Positions 18,712 to 27,884 of a DNA stretch of 46,705 nt are shown here, piece by piece. The number at the start of each line of letters is the position of its first letter. Within the stretch, counting starts at the first letter, position 1. Under the pieces are notes generated by a model that had not been told where the DNA came from, did no database searches, and worked only from the letters and a program-made list of their open reading frames with translations. The position numbers were made by a program, and so were the translations under genes. Origin of the DNA: Anaerolineae bacterium (GTDB lineage: Bacteria; Chloroflexota; Anaerolineae; Aggregatilineales; Phototrophicaceae); assembly GCA_022820665.1 (NCBI GenBank), contig JAJEFB010000009.1, positions 1 through 46,705 on the forward strand, given 5' to 3'.

Positions 18712-18953
18712 CTACACTATTCTTCTGATTGTTGCATTACTTACTTGGAATCACTTCTGTGTCCTCTGTGGTTATATTTTAGTTTGTATTTATGATATAT
18801 TGATGGACTATGATTTTGAAGCGATTGCCCTGTTATGAAGTAGCGAATTGAAGCTGGTTCAAATAAAGCACAACAAAGGCTTGACAGCCGGCGCAGAGAG
18901 AGATTTTAACCAGCGAGGGGCGCGTAGACACTGACCGCGGACCGCCCAAAGAC

Positions 18954-21179
18954 TTAAATGTAACCGATCCCGTGTTGGCGCAATGCCTCCACTACTTTCT
19001 GCGCGGTAAAGGGTTGAGAATCCACCCAAACGCCAGTCGCGTCATAGATCGCCGCGGCGATCGCGGGCGCAAGCGGCAGGAAAGGCATCTCCGCCATGCC
19101 GCGCGCCCCCCAGGGACCGATCGGATCGGGATGCTCCAGAACGACCGACTTCACGAGGGGCGGCACGTCCAAGGCTGTGGGGATGAGATAGGTTGACAAA
19201 AACGGGTTCAAGACCTTGCCTTCGCGCGAGACGAGATACTCCATCAAGGCGTAGCCCTGCGCTTGAACGATAGCGCCTTCAATCTGACCCTCCAATTGTT
19301 GAGGATTGATGACCTTGCCGACATCGTTGGCGCAGACCACTTCCAGCAGCCGCACTTGGCCCGTTTCGATATCGACCTCGATCTCGACTGCTTCGGCGAC
19401 ATAGCCATAGGCGAAGTTGGGATCGCATTCCCCGGTCTCGGGATCGAAGGGCGTGGTCGGCGGGGGATGGTACATGTACTCGCCCTTCGCCGGCCGTTCT
19501 TCGTCAGTCCATTTCCGCAGGGCGATCTCCGCCGCGCCGCGAATGGCATTGCCCGACATAAACGAAAGTCGCGATGCCGACGCGCTGCCGGATGAACCCG
19601 AAGTCGCCGTGTCCGAAGCGACAATGCGCACTTTGTCAAAGGGGACGCCGACCGCCTCCGCCGCCATCTGGCTGAGCGCGGTATGAGCGCCTTGCCCGAC
19701 ATCGGCGCCGGCGTGATAAAGCGTCACCGACTCGATCTCGCCCTCGCCCTGAATCTCGAGGCCCGCCCAGCAGTGCTCGGGGAAACCGAAGCTGAATCCA
19801 ACATTCTTGAATCCACCCGCTATGCCCCGGCCGCGCCGCTTGCTGCTGTCGGCGGGCTGACTTGCCCTGCGCAGCTGCCAGCCCTTCTCTCGCCGCCGCC
19901 ACCAGGACTCTTTTCCGCAGGCTTCAAAGACTTGCGGCATTGTCACGCCCGCGGGGAATGGGGTCCCCACCGAGCCGATACTACCCTCTCTGATCGTGTT
20001 CTTCATGCGGATCTCAAGCGGATCCATGTGCAGAGCGGCAGCCAGCCGGTTCATCTGCCCCTCCGCCGCCAACAAAGCCTGGGGCGCGCCAAAGCCGCGA
20101 AAAGCGCCCGAGGGGATGTTATTAGTATAGACGGTATAGGTATCAACATGGACGTTGGGTATCTCGTAAGGTCCGGTCACAGTAAGCTGCGCGTTGCCCA
20201 GCACCTTGTTGGAGGTATAGTTGTAGGCGCCTGCGTCTCCGATCACCGTGGCCGAAGCCGCGGTCAATACGCCATCGTCGGTAGCGCCCCATTTCGCCCT
20301 GACTTTTATCGGATGGCGCTTGTGATGATAAAGGATCGACTCTTCGCGATTCCACTGTATCTTGACGGGCCGGCGCAGTTTCCAGGCTGCCAGCGCCAGT
20401 ATGATCTGGACGGTCATATCCTCTCTTCCGCCAAAGGCGCCGCCAATGGCGGGGTAAATCACGCGCACGCGGTCCGGCGGCAAGTCAAGGGCATGATAGA
20501 TCTGTTCCTGATCTTCATGGGTCCATTGACCGGCAACGACCACCGTCACCCGGTCCTCTTCGTCGATGTACGCAAGCCCCGCCTCCGGTTGCAGATAGGC
20601 GTGTTCTTGCCAGGTGGTCTCGTATTCCGCCTCGACCACGACATCCGCCCGCGCCCAGCCGGATGCCATGTCCCCCCTGCGGATGCGATACTGCGTCACC
20701 AGATTGCCCGGACTTTCCGGATGCAGTTGCGGCGCGCTTTTCTCCATAGCCGCTTCCGGATCAAAAACGGCGGGCAAGTCTTCGTATGCGACATTGATCA
20801 GGTCAAGCGCTTCGCGGGCGACCGCGTCAGTTTCGGCAAGGACCGTCGCCACCATGTCCATGTAACAGCGAACGACATCGGTTCCGGGTTTGTCGCCGCC
20901 CGGTCCACAGAGCACGGGCTGATCTTTGATGACCAAGCCATATTCGTTGACGGGCAGGTCCTGGCTTGTGAATACGCGCAGGACACCCGGGAGCGCTTCC
21001 GCGCGGCTGGCGTCAACGTGCAATACCCGAGCATGGGCGCGCTCACTGAATTTAACGCGCATCCACAACTGCCCTTCGATATCTATATCGCCGGGATAGC
21101 GGGTCTCCCCGGTGACCTTGCCCCGGGCGTCAATGCGTTCGACCGACTGGTTGATTACGGCGCTTGGTTCTGCGGACAA
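18954..21179 (-). CDS. Xanthine-dehydrogenase-type molybdopterin subunit (XdhD/CoxL-like)
   Basis: This is the catalytic large subunit of a molybdenum hydroxylase, probably acting on purines. The 741-aa chain lacks an iron-sulfur domain. Visible are EHAYLQPEAG (193-202), the Moco loops GGAFGGRED (246-253) and GAFRGFGAPQ (358-367), DVGQGAHT, and the catalytic glutamate E697 in GARGMAEMPFLP. It begins with TTG at 21177-21179 behind AGGGG; no ATG suits the conserved start. It follows the 584-aa nucleosidase-like gene by 43 bases. Together with YqeC-MocA, YgeY and SsnA it resembles the E. coli XdhD group, thought to use a labile-selenium molybdenum cofactor. The substrate (xanthine, hypoxanthine or another N-heterocycle) is inferred from context. 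Confidence 0.88.
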   Translation of the reverse strand: MSAEPSAVINQSVERIDARGKVTGETRYPGDIDIEGQLWMRVKFSERAHARVLHVDASRAEALPGVLRVFTSQDLPVNEYGLVIKDQPVLCGPGGDKPGTDVVRCYMDMVATVLAETDAVAREALDLINVAYEDLPAVFDPEAAMEKSAPQLHPESPGNLVTQYRIRRGDMASGWARADVVVEAEYETTWQEHAYLQPEAGLAYIDEEDRVTVVVAGQWTHEDQEQIYHALDLPPDRVRVIYPAIGGAFGGREDMTVQIILALAAWKLRRPVKIQWNREESILYHHKRHPIKVRAKWGATDDGVLTAASATVIGDAGAYNYTSNKVLGNAQLTVTGPYEIPNVHVDTYTVYTNNIPSGAFRGFGAPQALLAAEGQMNRLAAALHMDPLEIRMKNTIREGSIGSVGTPFPAGVTMPQVFEACGKESWWRRREKGWQLRRASQPADSSKRRGRGIAGGFKNVGFSFGFPEHCWAGLEIQGEGEIESVTLYHAGADVGQGAHTALSQMAAEAVGVPFDKVRIVASDTATSGSSGSASASRLSFMSGNAIRGAAEIALRKWTDEERPAKGEYMYHPPPTTPFDPETGECDPNFAYGYVAEAVEIEVDIETGQVRLLEVVCANDVGKVINPQQLEGQIEGAIVQAQGYALMEYLVSREGKVLNPFLSTYLIPTALDVPPLVKSVVLEHPDPIGPWGARGMAEMPFLPLAPAIAAAIYDATGVWVDSQPFTAQKVVEALRQHGIGYI

Positions 21180-21222
21180 CTGTCTAACCCCTGTACTATG
21201 CCTCGTGGCGAATGGAGCGCGT

Positions 21223-22977
21223 CTAGAACGACGGCAAAGCCTCGAATGTCGTTTCGATCAGTTTCTCTGTCTCGTTATAGAAAATCCGTCTTAATATGGC
21301 GATGGCTGCGGCATAAGTCGGTTCGACGCCGCCAAAGCTGAGGCTGCCGGCGCCGAGGTTCTGGCCGTCTTTGGTTGGTTTATCCGAGGCGTAATGCAGG
21401 AAACCAATATCGAACTTGACCGAATGCAGGTTGACAATCTCGTTCATGGGATGCCGTTGCGGGCGGAAGGCTTCGAAGACCGCGGAAAGGTAGGGACCGC
21501 CTTCCATTTCGATATCGGTATAACCCTCTTTGTAAAAGACGCTCATATAGTGGGGATTCTGCAAAAACGTGCCCAAAACCGTGACCGCTTTCTGGTTGTC
21601 GAGGATATTGCCATGATGCATATAAGACCGGACGTGGCGGGCGGTAAAGCAATTGCGGAAAAGATAGGTATTCTGCGAATGTTCATCGTGGATCACGTTG
21701 GGGATCATCATATCTCCGATGCGCCCGTTCAGCGTGGCCGACTTGCCCATGACGTAGACGCCGTCCAGGCGCCCGACGCCTTCGGATATGCGGCTTAGCA
21801 ATTCGTAAGAGGCCATGCCCAAGGGATAGTCGATATTGATGATGATGGCGTTGCTGTGGCGCAGCGGCTCAAGGTCATCGACGCGCCCCAAGCGCGGATC
21901 AAACCAGCGCGCTTCCAGCTTGCCCAATTCGATCACCTGAGTCTCTATTTGGAAACCCTGCCGACTGGGAACGCGGTGGATGCCCAGCCGATTCTCTTCC
22001 TCTTGCAATATTCGCTTGGCTTCGCTGCCTCGCTCGGAGAGATACTGGCGCAAGACAAAATACAGAAAGTTGTCCATGCTCTTGTGGTAACTCTGCTTGA
22101 TGTCCTCGTATTCGGTCAACAAGGACTTCTCTTGAAATCTTTCGATGTAACCGATCAGGCTTTCCTCGTAACGCCGGGCGAAGCCAGCCAACAGGTTAAT
22201 CAAGGAATGCGTATTGCTGGATACGAAGTAGACCGGTCTTTCATCGAGCTCTATACCAACAAGCGATAGCTCTTCGCTCAAATGATTCCACCACGAGGCA
22301 GTGGCTCGTCGATAGTCCGCCAGCGAACCTGAAATCAGTCGCAAGCTCATGCTTTTGCGCTCTCGGCTCATTTGCAGCAAGTTGTTGACAAAATCGTCCT
22401 TCCACAGCAAGTGCAGCCGGCGCAAATCGCTGACCGCCATGTACAAGCCTTCGGCCAATTGCGCAAAGTCGGCGGGAGCCAAAGTCCCGTCATCTGCATG
22501 CGCCAACAGCAGTTCTCGCAATTCTTGATTTTGCAGCAAGTAATGAAGCTTGTTCCATTCGATTTGAAAAGCCGTCAAAATCGGCACCAGGTCATCAATG
22601 TCGGAGCGGCTGATGATATAAACCGTCATGGTATGCGCGCCATTGAAGCGCGTTCGACGACGGCGCCCTGGCGCATAGACTTGCCGCCAACTCGCGATGT
22701 TTTTGTAACCAGCCGCCACAAAGGCGCGATCCATCTGCCCGATCAGCACCTCTTCGACCTGGATAATGCAGGATGGTAAGCGCAAGGCGCTATACATCAA
22801 AGCCGAGACATCGGGTTCCGGTTCGCTGGCGTACTCGTGCAAGGAAGAGCGCATGGCGATATGGCTCTCGACCAAAGTCTCAATTTTGATCGCGTCGCTC
22901 GAGCGCAACAAGGAGTAATAGGTGCGCATATAGAGTTCAATTTCTTCGCTGCCGGTCTTGGGAACCCGTCTGTCCAT
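21223..22977 (-). CDS. Uncharacterised 584-aa protein with AMP-nucleosidase-like C-terminal domain
   Basis: I do not recognise a named family. The N-terminal 370 residues are helical, with many Arg and Glu and a short YxxSLLRSSDAIKIETLVESH start. The last 220 residues resemble the nucleoside phosphorylase superfamily, most of all AMP nucleosidase. IIINIDYPLGMASYELL precedes YVMGKSATLNGRIGDMMIP (408-426; compare the G-x-x-A-x-L ... GD of AMN). D-I-E-M-E-GG is at 488-494 and ASDKPTKDGQNLG starts at 530. In the superfamily the EME-type Glu binds ribose hydroxyls and the Asp of the SD motif acts on the base; both seem kept. The gene stands three bases after the FAD/FeS subunit and 43 before the Mo subunit, so it is embedded in the xdh operon. 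A role in releasing or sensing purine nucleotides is inferred. Confidence 0.6.
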   Translation of the reverse strand: MDRRVPKTGSEEIELYMRTYYSLLRSSDAIKIETLVESHIAMRSSLHEYASEPEPDVSALMYSALRLPSCIIQVEEVLIGQMDRAFVAAGYKNIASWRQVYAPGRRRRTRFNGAHTMTVYIISRSDIDDLVPILTAFQIEWNKLHYLLQNQELRELLLAHADDGTLAPADFAQLAEGLYMAVSDLRRLHLLWKDDFVNNLLQMSRERKSMSLRLISGSLADYRRATASWWNHLSEELSLVGIELDERPVYFVSSNTHSLINLLAGFARRYEESLIGYIERFQEKSLLTEYEDIKQSYHKSMDNFLYFVLRQYLSERGSEAKRILQEEENRLGIHRVPSRQGFQIETQVIELGKLEARWFDPRLGRVDDLEPLRHSNAIIINIDYPLGMASYELLSRISEGVGRLDGVYVMGKSATLNGRIGDMMIPNVIHDEHSQNTYLFRNCFTARHVRSYMHHGNILDNQKAVTVLGTFLQNPHYMSVFYKEGYTDIEMEGGPYLSAVFEAFRPQRHPMNEIVNLHSVKFDIGFLHYASDKPTKDGQNLGAGSLSFGGVEPTYAAAIAILRRIFYNETEKLIETTFEALPSF

Positions 22978-22980
22978 GAG

Positions 22981-24414
22981 CTAGTCTTCGGCCTGTCTCA
23001 TCTTCGCTTTGCTGGCTTCTTCAAAGGCTTTGACGATCTTGTAATAGCCGGTGCAACGGCAGAGGTTGCCGCTAATGCTGTAATTGATCTGATCTTTGCT
23101 GGGCTCATCAATCTCCTCAAGCAGTTTTGCGCCCGCCATCAAAAAGCCCGGCGTACAGTAGCCACATTGGACCGCCGCTTCTTCAATGAAGGCGCTTTGA
23201 ATCGGGTGCAGGGCTCCCGATTTCGCCAGTCCCTCAACGGTTACGATCTCGGCGCCATGCGCTCTTGGCGCGTGCACCATACAGGACATGACGGCAACAT
23301 CATCGAGGAAAACGGTACAGGCGCCACATTCGCCTTCGGCGCAACCTTCCTTGGCGCCCGGCAGTTTGACATCATCGCGCAGCCAGTGCAGAAGCGACTT
23401 CTGCTGCCCGGTGCGGACAAGCACCGATTCTTCGTTGACGGTACTTTCTATCGGAGTATCCGGCAGATGCGTGAGTCGCGCCGGCAAAGCTGTTTTTACC
23501 CTGGCTTGGTCTTTGCCCCAAAGCATGGGCGGATCGCTGGGCAAGCCCGTGTCAAAGGAGTCGCGCGCCAATTGCCTCAGGCCGCGCGCCACCAGAATCT
23601 TTACCATTTCGCCCCGATATTCAGCGCTGCCGCGGACGTCGTCAATGGGCTTGGCGGCGTCGGCGGCCAGGCGCCCGGCCTCCGCGATGTTTTCCTTCGT
23701 CAAGCGCTTTCCAAGCAGAAATTCCTCGGCCGCCGGCGCGCGAACGATGGTGGGAGCCACGCTACCCAGCGCAACGCGAGCGCTGGAGACTACCCCATCG
23801 TCCCCAAAGGACAGGACGATCGCCGCATCAACTACTGATATGGCCTGCGCCCGACGCAAGCCCAACTTCAAGAAAAGGCCGCGCTGATTGTCATTCAGCG
23901 CCGGAAACGAAATAGCGCTCAGCATCTCATTGGGTTGCAAAATCGTTTTGCGGAAGCCAGTATAGAAATCTTCCAGGGCAACCGAGCGTTCGCCAGCCAG
24001 CGACGACAGCCTCAGCTCGGCGCCCAGGGCGATCAAGGGCGTGATGGTGTCGTTGGCGGGCGAAGCGGTAATGAGATTGCCGGCGACAGTAGCGCGATTG
24101 CGTATCTGCGGCGCGCCGACTTCCCAGGAGGCTTGCGCCAGCGGCAGACCGCGCTCCCGTATCAGGGCGCTGCCCACCACATGATTATGGGTTACCAACG
24201 GTCCCAAGCGGATCATGCCGTCGCGCAGGCAAATATCCTCCAGTCCCTTGACCCGCGTGATATCGATCAGGACCCCGAGTTGCGGATGCTGCCCGCGCTC
24301 CATCTCGATGATCAGGTCGGTGCCGCCGGCGACAATGCGCGCCTCTTGCCGGTGCTGATCAAGCAGAGCGAGCGCTTCCTCGACCTTGCTGACGCAATGA
24401 TATGCCTGCCACAT
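22981..24414 (-). CDS. Xanthine-dehydrogenase-type FAD and [2Fe-2S] subunit, fused in FAD-first order
   Basis: The 477-aa electron-transfer subunit has residues 1-300 as the FAD domain, with AGGTDLIIEM at 29-38 and RNRATVAGNLITASPANDT at 105-123, plus the CO-dehydrogenase flavoprotein C-terminal domain. The last 150 residues hold two [2Fe-2S] clusters: C358-x4-C363-x2-C366 and C378 (plant-ferredoxin type), then C417-x2-C420 and C452-x-C454. All eight ligands are present. In eukaryotic XDH, and in XdhS-type subunits, the iron-sulfur part precedes FAD; in E. coli YgfM (FAD) is separate and XdhD carries the clusters. The start at 24412-24414 (MWQAYHC) has GGGAGG upstream. It is 38 bases after the phosphoesterase gene. 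Confidence 0.9.
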   Translation of the reverse strand: MWQAYHCVSKVEEALALLDQHRQEARIVAGGTDLIIEMERGQHPQLGVLIDITRVKGLEDICLRDGMIRLGPLVTHNHVVGSALIRERGLPLAQASWEVGAPQIRNRATVAGNLITASPANDTITPLIALGAELRLSSLAGERSVALEDFYTGFRKTILQPNEMLSAISFPALNDNQRGLFLKLGLRRAQAISVVDAAIVLSFGDDGVVSSARVALGSVAPTIVRAPAAEEFLLGKRLTKENIAEAGRLAADAAKPIDDVRGSAEYRGEMVKILVARGLRQLARDSFDTGLPSDPPMLWGKDQARVKTALPARLTHLPDTPIESTVNEESVLVRTGQQKSLLHWLRDDVKLPGAKEGCAEGECGACTVFLDDVAVMSCMVHAPRAHGAEIVTVEGLAKSGALHPIQSAFIEEAAVQCGYCTPGFLMAGAKLLEEIDEPSKDQINYSISGNLCRCTGYYKIVKAFEEASKAKMRQAED

Positions 24415-24452
24415 AGCGGCGCTGCCTCCCTTTGGTACAAGCTGGTATCGGC

Positions 24453-25073
24453 TCAAGATTCCGATTGTGGTTCCAACTCCAATACCGTAAATGGATTGAT
24501 GTTCAAGACGCAGGTGGACCGGAACTGCGTTCGCACGACTTTTCGTCGATCCCAGGTATGCACATGGCCATGCAACATATAGCGCGGGCGATGCCATTTC
24601 AAAAAATTGATGAAACTGTCGAATCCCCGGTGCGCGAAGTCCCTGCCATCGTGGATATTACGGGCTGGCGAATGGGTGACAAAGAGATCGACGCCGCGAC
24701 TGCCAGTCAGGCGATTCCAGAGTATTTTGGCGCCGAGGCGCAGGACCAACCCGTGCATTTGGAATTGAGTATATTGGATTTCACCGGCATTATAGCGTAT
24801 CGAGCCCTCCAACCCAGCCAGGGTCAAGCCTTTGTATTTGACGACCTTCCCGTGCAAATCGATACCGCCGGGCGGGTCATCCTTGTATATCTCGTCGTGA
24901 TTGCCGCGCACGTAAAACATCGGCACGCTGATGATGGTGCTGATGAAATCAAGATAACCCGGCGGCATATCGCCGCAACTCACGATTAAGTCAATATCGC
25001 TATATTGGCGACGCAGATTGACCGCGCTATGCAGCTGTGGCGCTTCAATGTCGCTGACGCAGAGAATCTTCAC
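24453..25073 (-). CDS. Metallophosphoesterase (calcineurin-like fold)
   Basis: This 206-aa predicted cytoplasmic phosphoesterase has unknown substrate. The fold's motifs appear in order: SDIEAP (D8, with E10 where the family usually has His), SCGDMPPG (G34 D35), RGNHDE (57-61), FVTHSPAR (H134) and LHGHVHTW (169-174). The D-x-E change at the first motif alters one metal ligand but is not necessarily inactivating. The start is GTG at 25071-25073. It lies 53 bases after the LLM gene and 38 before the FAD/FeS subunit, so it is part of the xdh/F420 run. A link to purine nucleotides or to a cofactor phosphate is possible but not shown. Confidence 0.82.
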   Translation of the reverse strand: MKILCVSDIEAPQLHSAVNLRRQYSDIDLIVSCGDMPPGYLDFISTIISVPMFYVRGNHDEIYKDDPPGGIDLHGKVVKYKGLTLAGLEGSIRYNAGEIQYTQFQMHGLVLRLGAKILWNRLTGSRGVDLFVTHSPARNIHDGRDFAHRGFDSFINFLKWHRPRYMLHGHVHTWDRRKVVRTQFRSTCVLNINPFTVLELEPQSES

Positions 25074-25126
25074 GGCCCGGTCTCAAGAAGCTAAATCGCC
25101 AGCCATTTATCCGGCAGGCTTGATCG

Positions 25127-26134
<1,008 letters not shown>

Positions 26135-26280
26135 CTTTCAACTCCAGACCCTAAAGATGTTCACCAGTTTGTCGCATTATCAACATAAATGAAGCTCATA
26201 CACAAATCAACCGTCTTGGTCCGATCGACGATTGTCGCTGGGCAAGCATTGATCTGGAGGCGCGCATTCCTTCCCAACCC

Positions 26281-26943
26281 TCACTCCAGCGTTTCCATTC
26301 CGCCGCTGCGCGCAAAGGAAAAATCCGGCAAATGCCCGAAACTGCCTTCCGAGCGAATTCGCCGGTATAGATCGAGGTCTCCCGGGACATCAATATCCGA
26401 AGCCAAACGGTCGGAGTGATAAGTCATGACCTCGATGCCGGCGCGTTCGGCGCTGGCGATATGCCGCTGATAACTGCCCGGACCGTAGTCAAACTGAATC
26501 ACGCCGGGCGGACGCGCCAGCAAGGCGTTCGTGCCGTCGCCGTTATGGTCGGTGGCAATCACGATCGAAGGGTTCTTGGCCAATGCGATCAGCGCTTGAA
26601 CATCATCGGCATGCAGGAAAGGCAGATCGGCCGGCAAAATCAATACCGCGTCGACCCGCCAACTCTTGACGATCATCGTGGCGCGCATCAGCGCCGGATT
26701 GAGATCCGAGATCGCGCTTTCCTGAATGGTCTTCGCGCCCATTTCGCGGGCGATTGCCAAAGCCTTGGTATCGCGCGAGATGACCAATACGCCGGAGACC
26801 TCGGGCACAGTCGTGACCACCGAGAGCACATGTCTAAACATCGCTCCCGCCAGTTCGTAGCGTTGTTCGGGAGACAATACCGCGGATAGCCGGCTCTTGG
26901 CGTTTTTCAATGGTTTGACCGGTACGATCGCCCAGAGACTCAT
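26281..26943 (-). CDS. cofC: Phosphoenolpyruvate/2-phospholactate guanylyltransferase CofC/FbiD
   Basis: The enzyme activates 2-phospholactate or, in many bacteria, phosphoenolpyruvate with GTP for F420 assembly. The 220-aa protein has MSLWAIVPVKPLKNAKSRL (residues 1-19), a typical nucleotidyltransferase opening, VLILPADLPFLHADDV (metal site), and GDGTNALLARPPGVIQFDYGPGSYQRHI, which is diagnostic of CofC. The ATG at 26941-26943 overlaps the cofD stop (ATGA), so the two are translationally coupled; a longer in-frame start would run into cofD. It is last gene of the cof run before the LLM gene. Confidence 0.93.
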   Translation of the reverse strand: MSLWAIVPVKPLKNAKSRLSAVLSPEQRYELAGAMFRHVLSVVTTVPEVSGVLVISRDTKALAIAREMGAKTIQESAISDLNPALMRATMIVKSWRVDAVLILPADLPFLHADDVQALIALAKNPSIVIATDHNGDGTNALLARPPGVIQFDYGPGSYQRHIASAERAGIEVMTYHSDRLASDIDVPGDLDLYRRIRSEGSFGHLPDFSFARSGGMETLE

Positions 26944-27884
26944 GCTTCCCAACTTTCTATCCAATTGAGCGTCGCTTGCGCCAGCGATCTTTTGTCGTCT
27001 TCAGTTTTCATCAGGGTGTTCACTTGTATGGATCGCAGGTCCTTACGCCCCAGGGGCTCGTTTTGGATGTCATTCACAAAGCCGTTGATGATTCCAGTAT
27101 AGAAGTTGGCGATATTTGCCGCAGTCACTTTCTGTCCCAGTTCCGACATGATTTTGGCCGTGGGTCCCTTCACTGCAGCGCCCCCTATGATAGGCGTAAC
27201 CGCTACTTTGGGTACGTCAAGACTGGTCAGCAAGTCGCGCATGCCCTTCACAGCCAGGATCGGAGCCAGCGACAACCAGGGATTCGAGGGCGCGATCAAG
27301 ACAATATCCGCCGCGCTCAAAGCCGAGCGAACCTGGGATGTGAGGCTTGATCTCTGGCAGCCCTCATGTCGGATCGACTTAATCACCGGTTGCCAGCGAT
27401 GTTTAACAAAGTATTCCTGGAAACCCAATTCGCCAAATTCGACTGTCTCGATCTTGGTCGGGATTTCGTCATCGCTCATGGGCAGCAAAGCCACATCCAC
27501 ACCCAGCGACTTGGACAAGCGCTCAGTCGTCTCAGTTAACGATCGTCCGCAACGCAAGAGCCGGCTGCGCTGCAAATGCGTAGCCAGATCCTTGTCTCCC
27601 AGTCGAAACCAGGTATCGACGCCGTAGAAGCTGTTTAATGCCTCCAGCGCAACGACGCTGTCGCCCTTTATGCCCCAGCCCCAATCCGGATTGACCAGTC
27701 CGGCCAGCGTATACATCACGGTATCGAGATCGGGACAGATCCTTAAACCCAGATGCCAGAAATCGTCGCCGGTATTCACGACAAAGCTCAGTCGACGCGC
27801 CGGCAGGATCTGAGCCAAGCCGAGAGCCAGCTTTGCCCCGCCAACACCGCCAACCAGGACGACAATATTCTTGTCTAGCGCCAC
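26940..27884 (-). CDS. cofD: 2-phospho-L-lactate/PEP transferase CofD/FbiA
   Basis: CofD joins the activated phospho-acid to the deazaflavin FO, giving F420-0 or dehydro-F420-0. The 314-aa protein begins VALDKNIVVLVGGVGGAKLALG, with the nucleotide loop GGVGGAK at 12-18, then FVVNTGDDFWHLGLRICPDLDTVMYTLAG and IAPSNPWLSLAPIL, all CofD signatures. I placed the start at GTG 27882-27884, where GAGGG lies five bases upstream, instead of a longer reading that runs across the nitroreductase end. It overlaps the nitroreductase gene by 10 bases. FO synthase (cofG/H or fbiC) is not in the window. Confidence 0.94.
   Translation of the reverse strand: MALDKNIVVLVGGVGGAKLALGLAQILPARRLSFVVNTGDDFWHLGLRICPDLDTVMYTLAGLVNPDWGWGIKGDSVVALEALNSFYGVDTWFRLGDKDLATHLQRSRLLRCGRSLTETTERLSKSLGVDVALLPMSDDEIPTKIETVEFGELGFQEYFVKHRWQPVIKSIRHEGCQRSSLTSQVRSALSAADIVLIAPSNPWLSLAPILAVKGMRDLLTSLDVPKVAVTPIIGGAAVKGPTAKIMSELGQKVTAANIANFYTGIINGFVNDIQNEPLGRKDLRSIQVNTLMKTEDDKRSLAQATLNWIESWEA

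Larger units (their letters stand above)
18403..18842. mobile_element. MITE-like non-autonomous insertion with 18-bp TIRs and 10-bp target duplication
   Basis: CAGGGCAATCGCTTCAAA at 18413-18430 is exactly repeated in inverse at 18815-18832. Both ends are flanked by the identical 10-mer TTATGAAGTA (18403-18412 and 18833-18842), the hallmark of a transposition target duplication. The 420-bp body has no open frame long enough for a transposase, so it needs one in trans. Removing the insert rejoins sequence that matches the repeat near position 145. Inside are two tight hairpins and CCACCAAGGGC/CTCTGTGGTT-type arms. A 10-bp duplication is within the range of IS4-like transposases, but the parent element was not identified. 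Confidence 0.85.
18284..18953. other. 670-bp spacer made of nested repeats and a MITE-like insertion
   Basis: No gene is seen. It holds a direct repeat CAAGGAGCGT (18315-18324 and 18344-18353), a 420-bp TIR-bounded insertion (18413-18832), and beyond it sequence resembling the window's first 200 bases (18840-18935). A 65-codon frame at 18302-18499 crosses the insertion boundary and is not credible. Confidence 0.7.

Noticed and set aside
19683..21341. 552-codon open frame on the plus strand opposite the Mo-hydroxylase gene
   Set aside because: It is fully antisense to a gene with complete family motifs. Its product is rich in His, Arg and Gly without any recognisable domain, as expected for a shadow frame in GC-rich DNA.
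18954..24414. Selenocysteine (in-frame TGA) in the hydroxylase or YgeY
   Set aside because: All these frames are open and complete without TGA read-through. Selenium in this enzyme group is a labile cofactor ligand, not an encoded residue.
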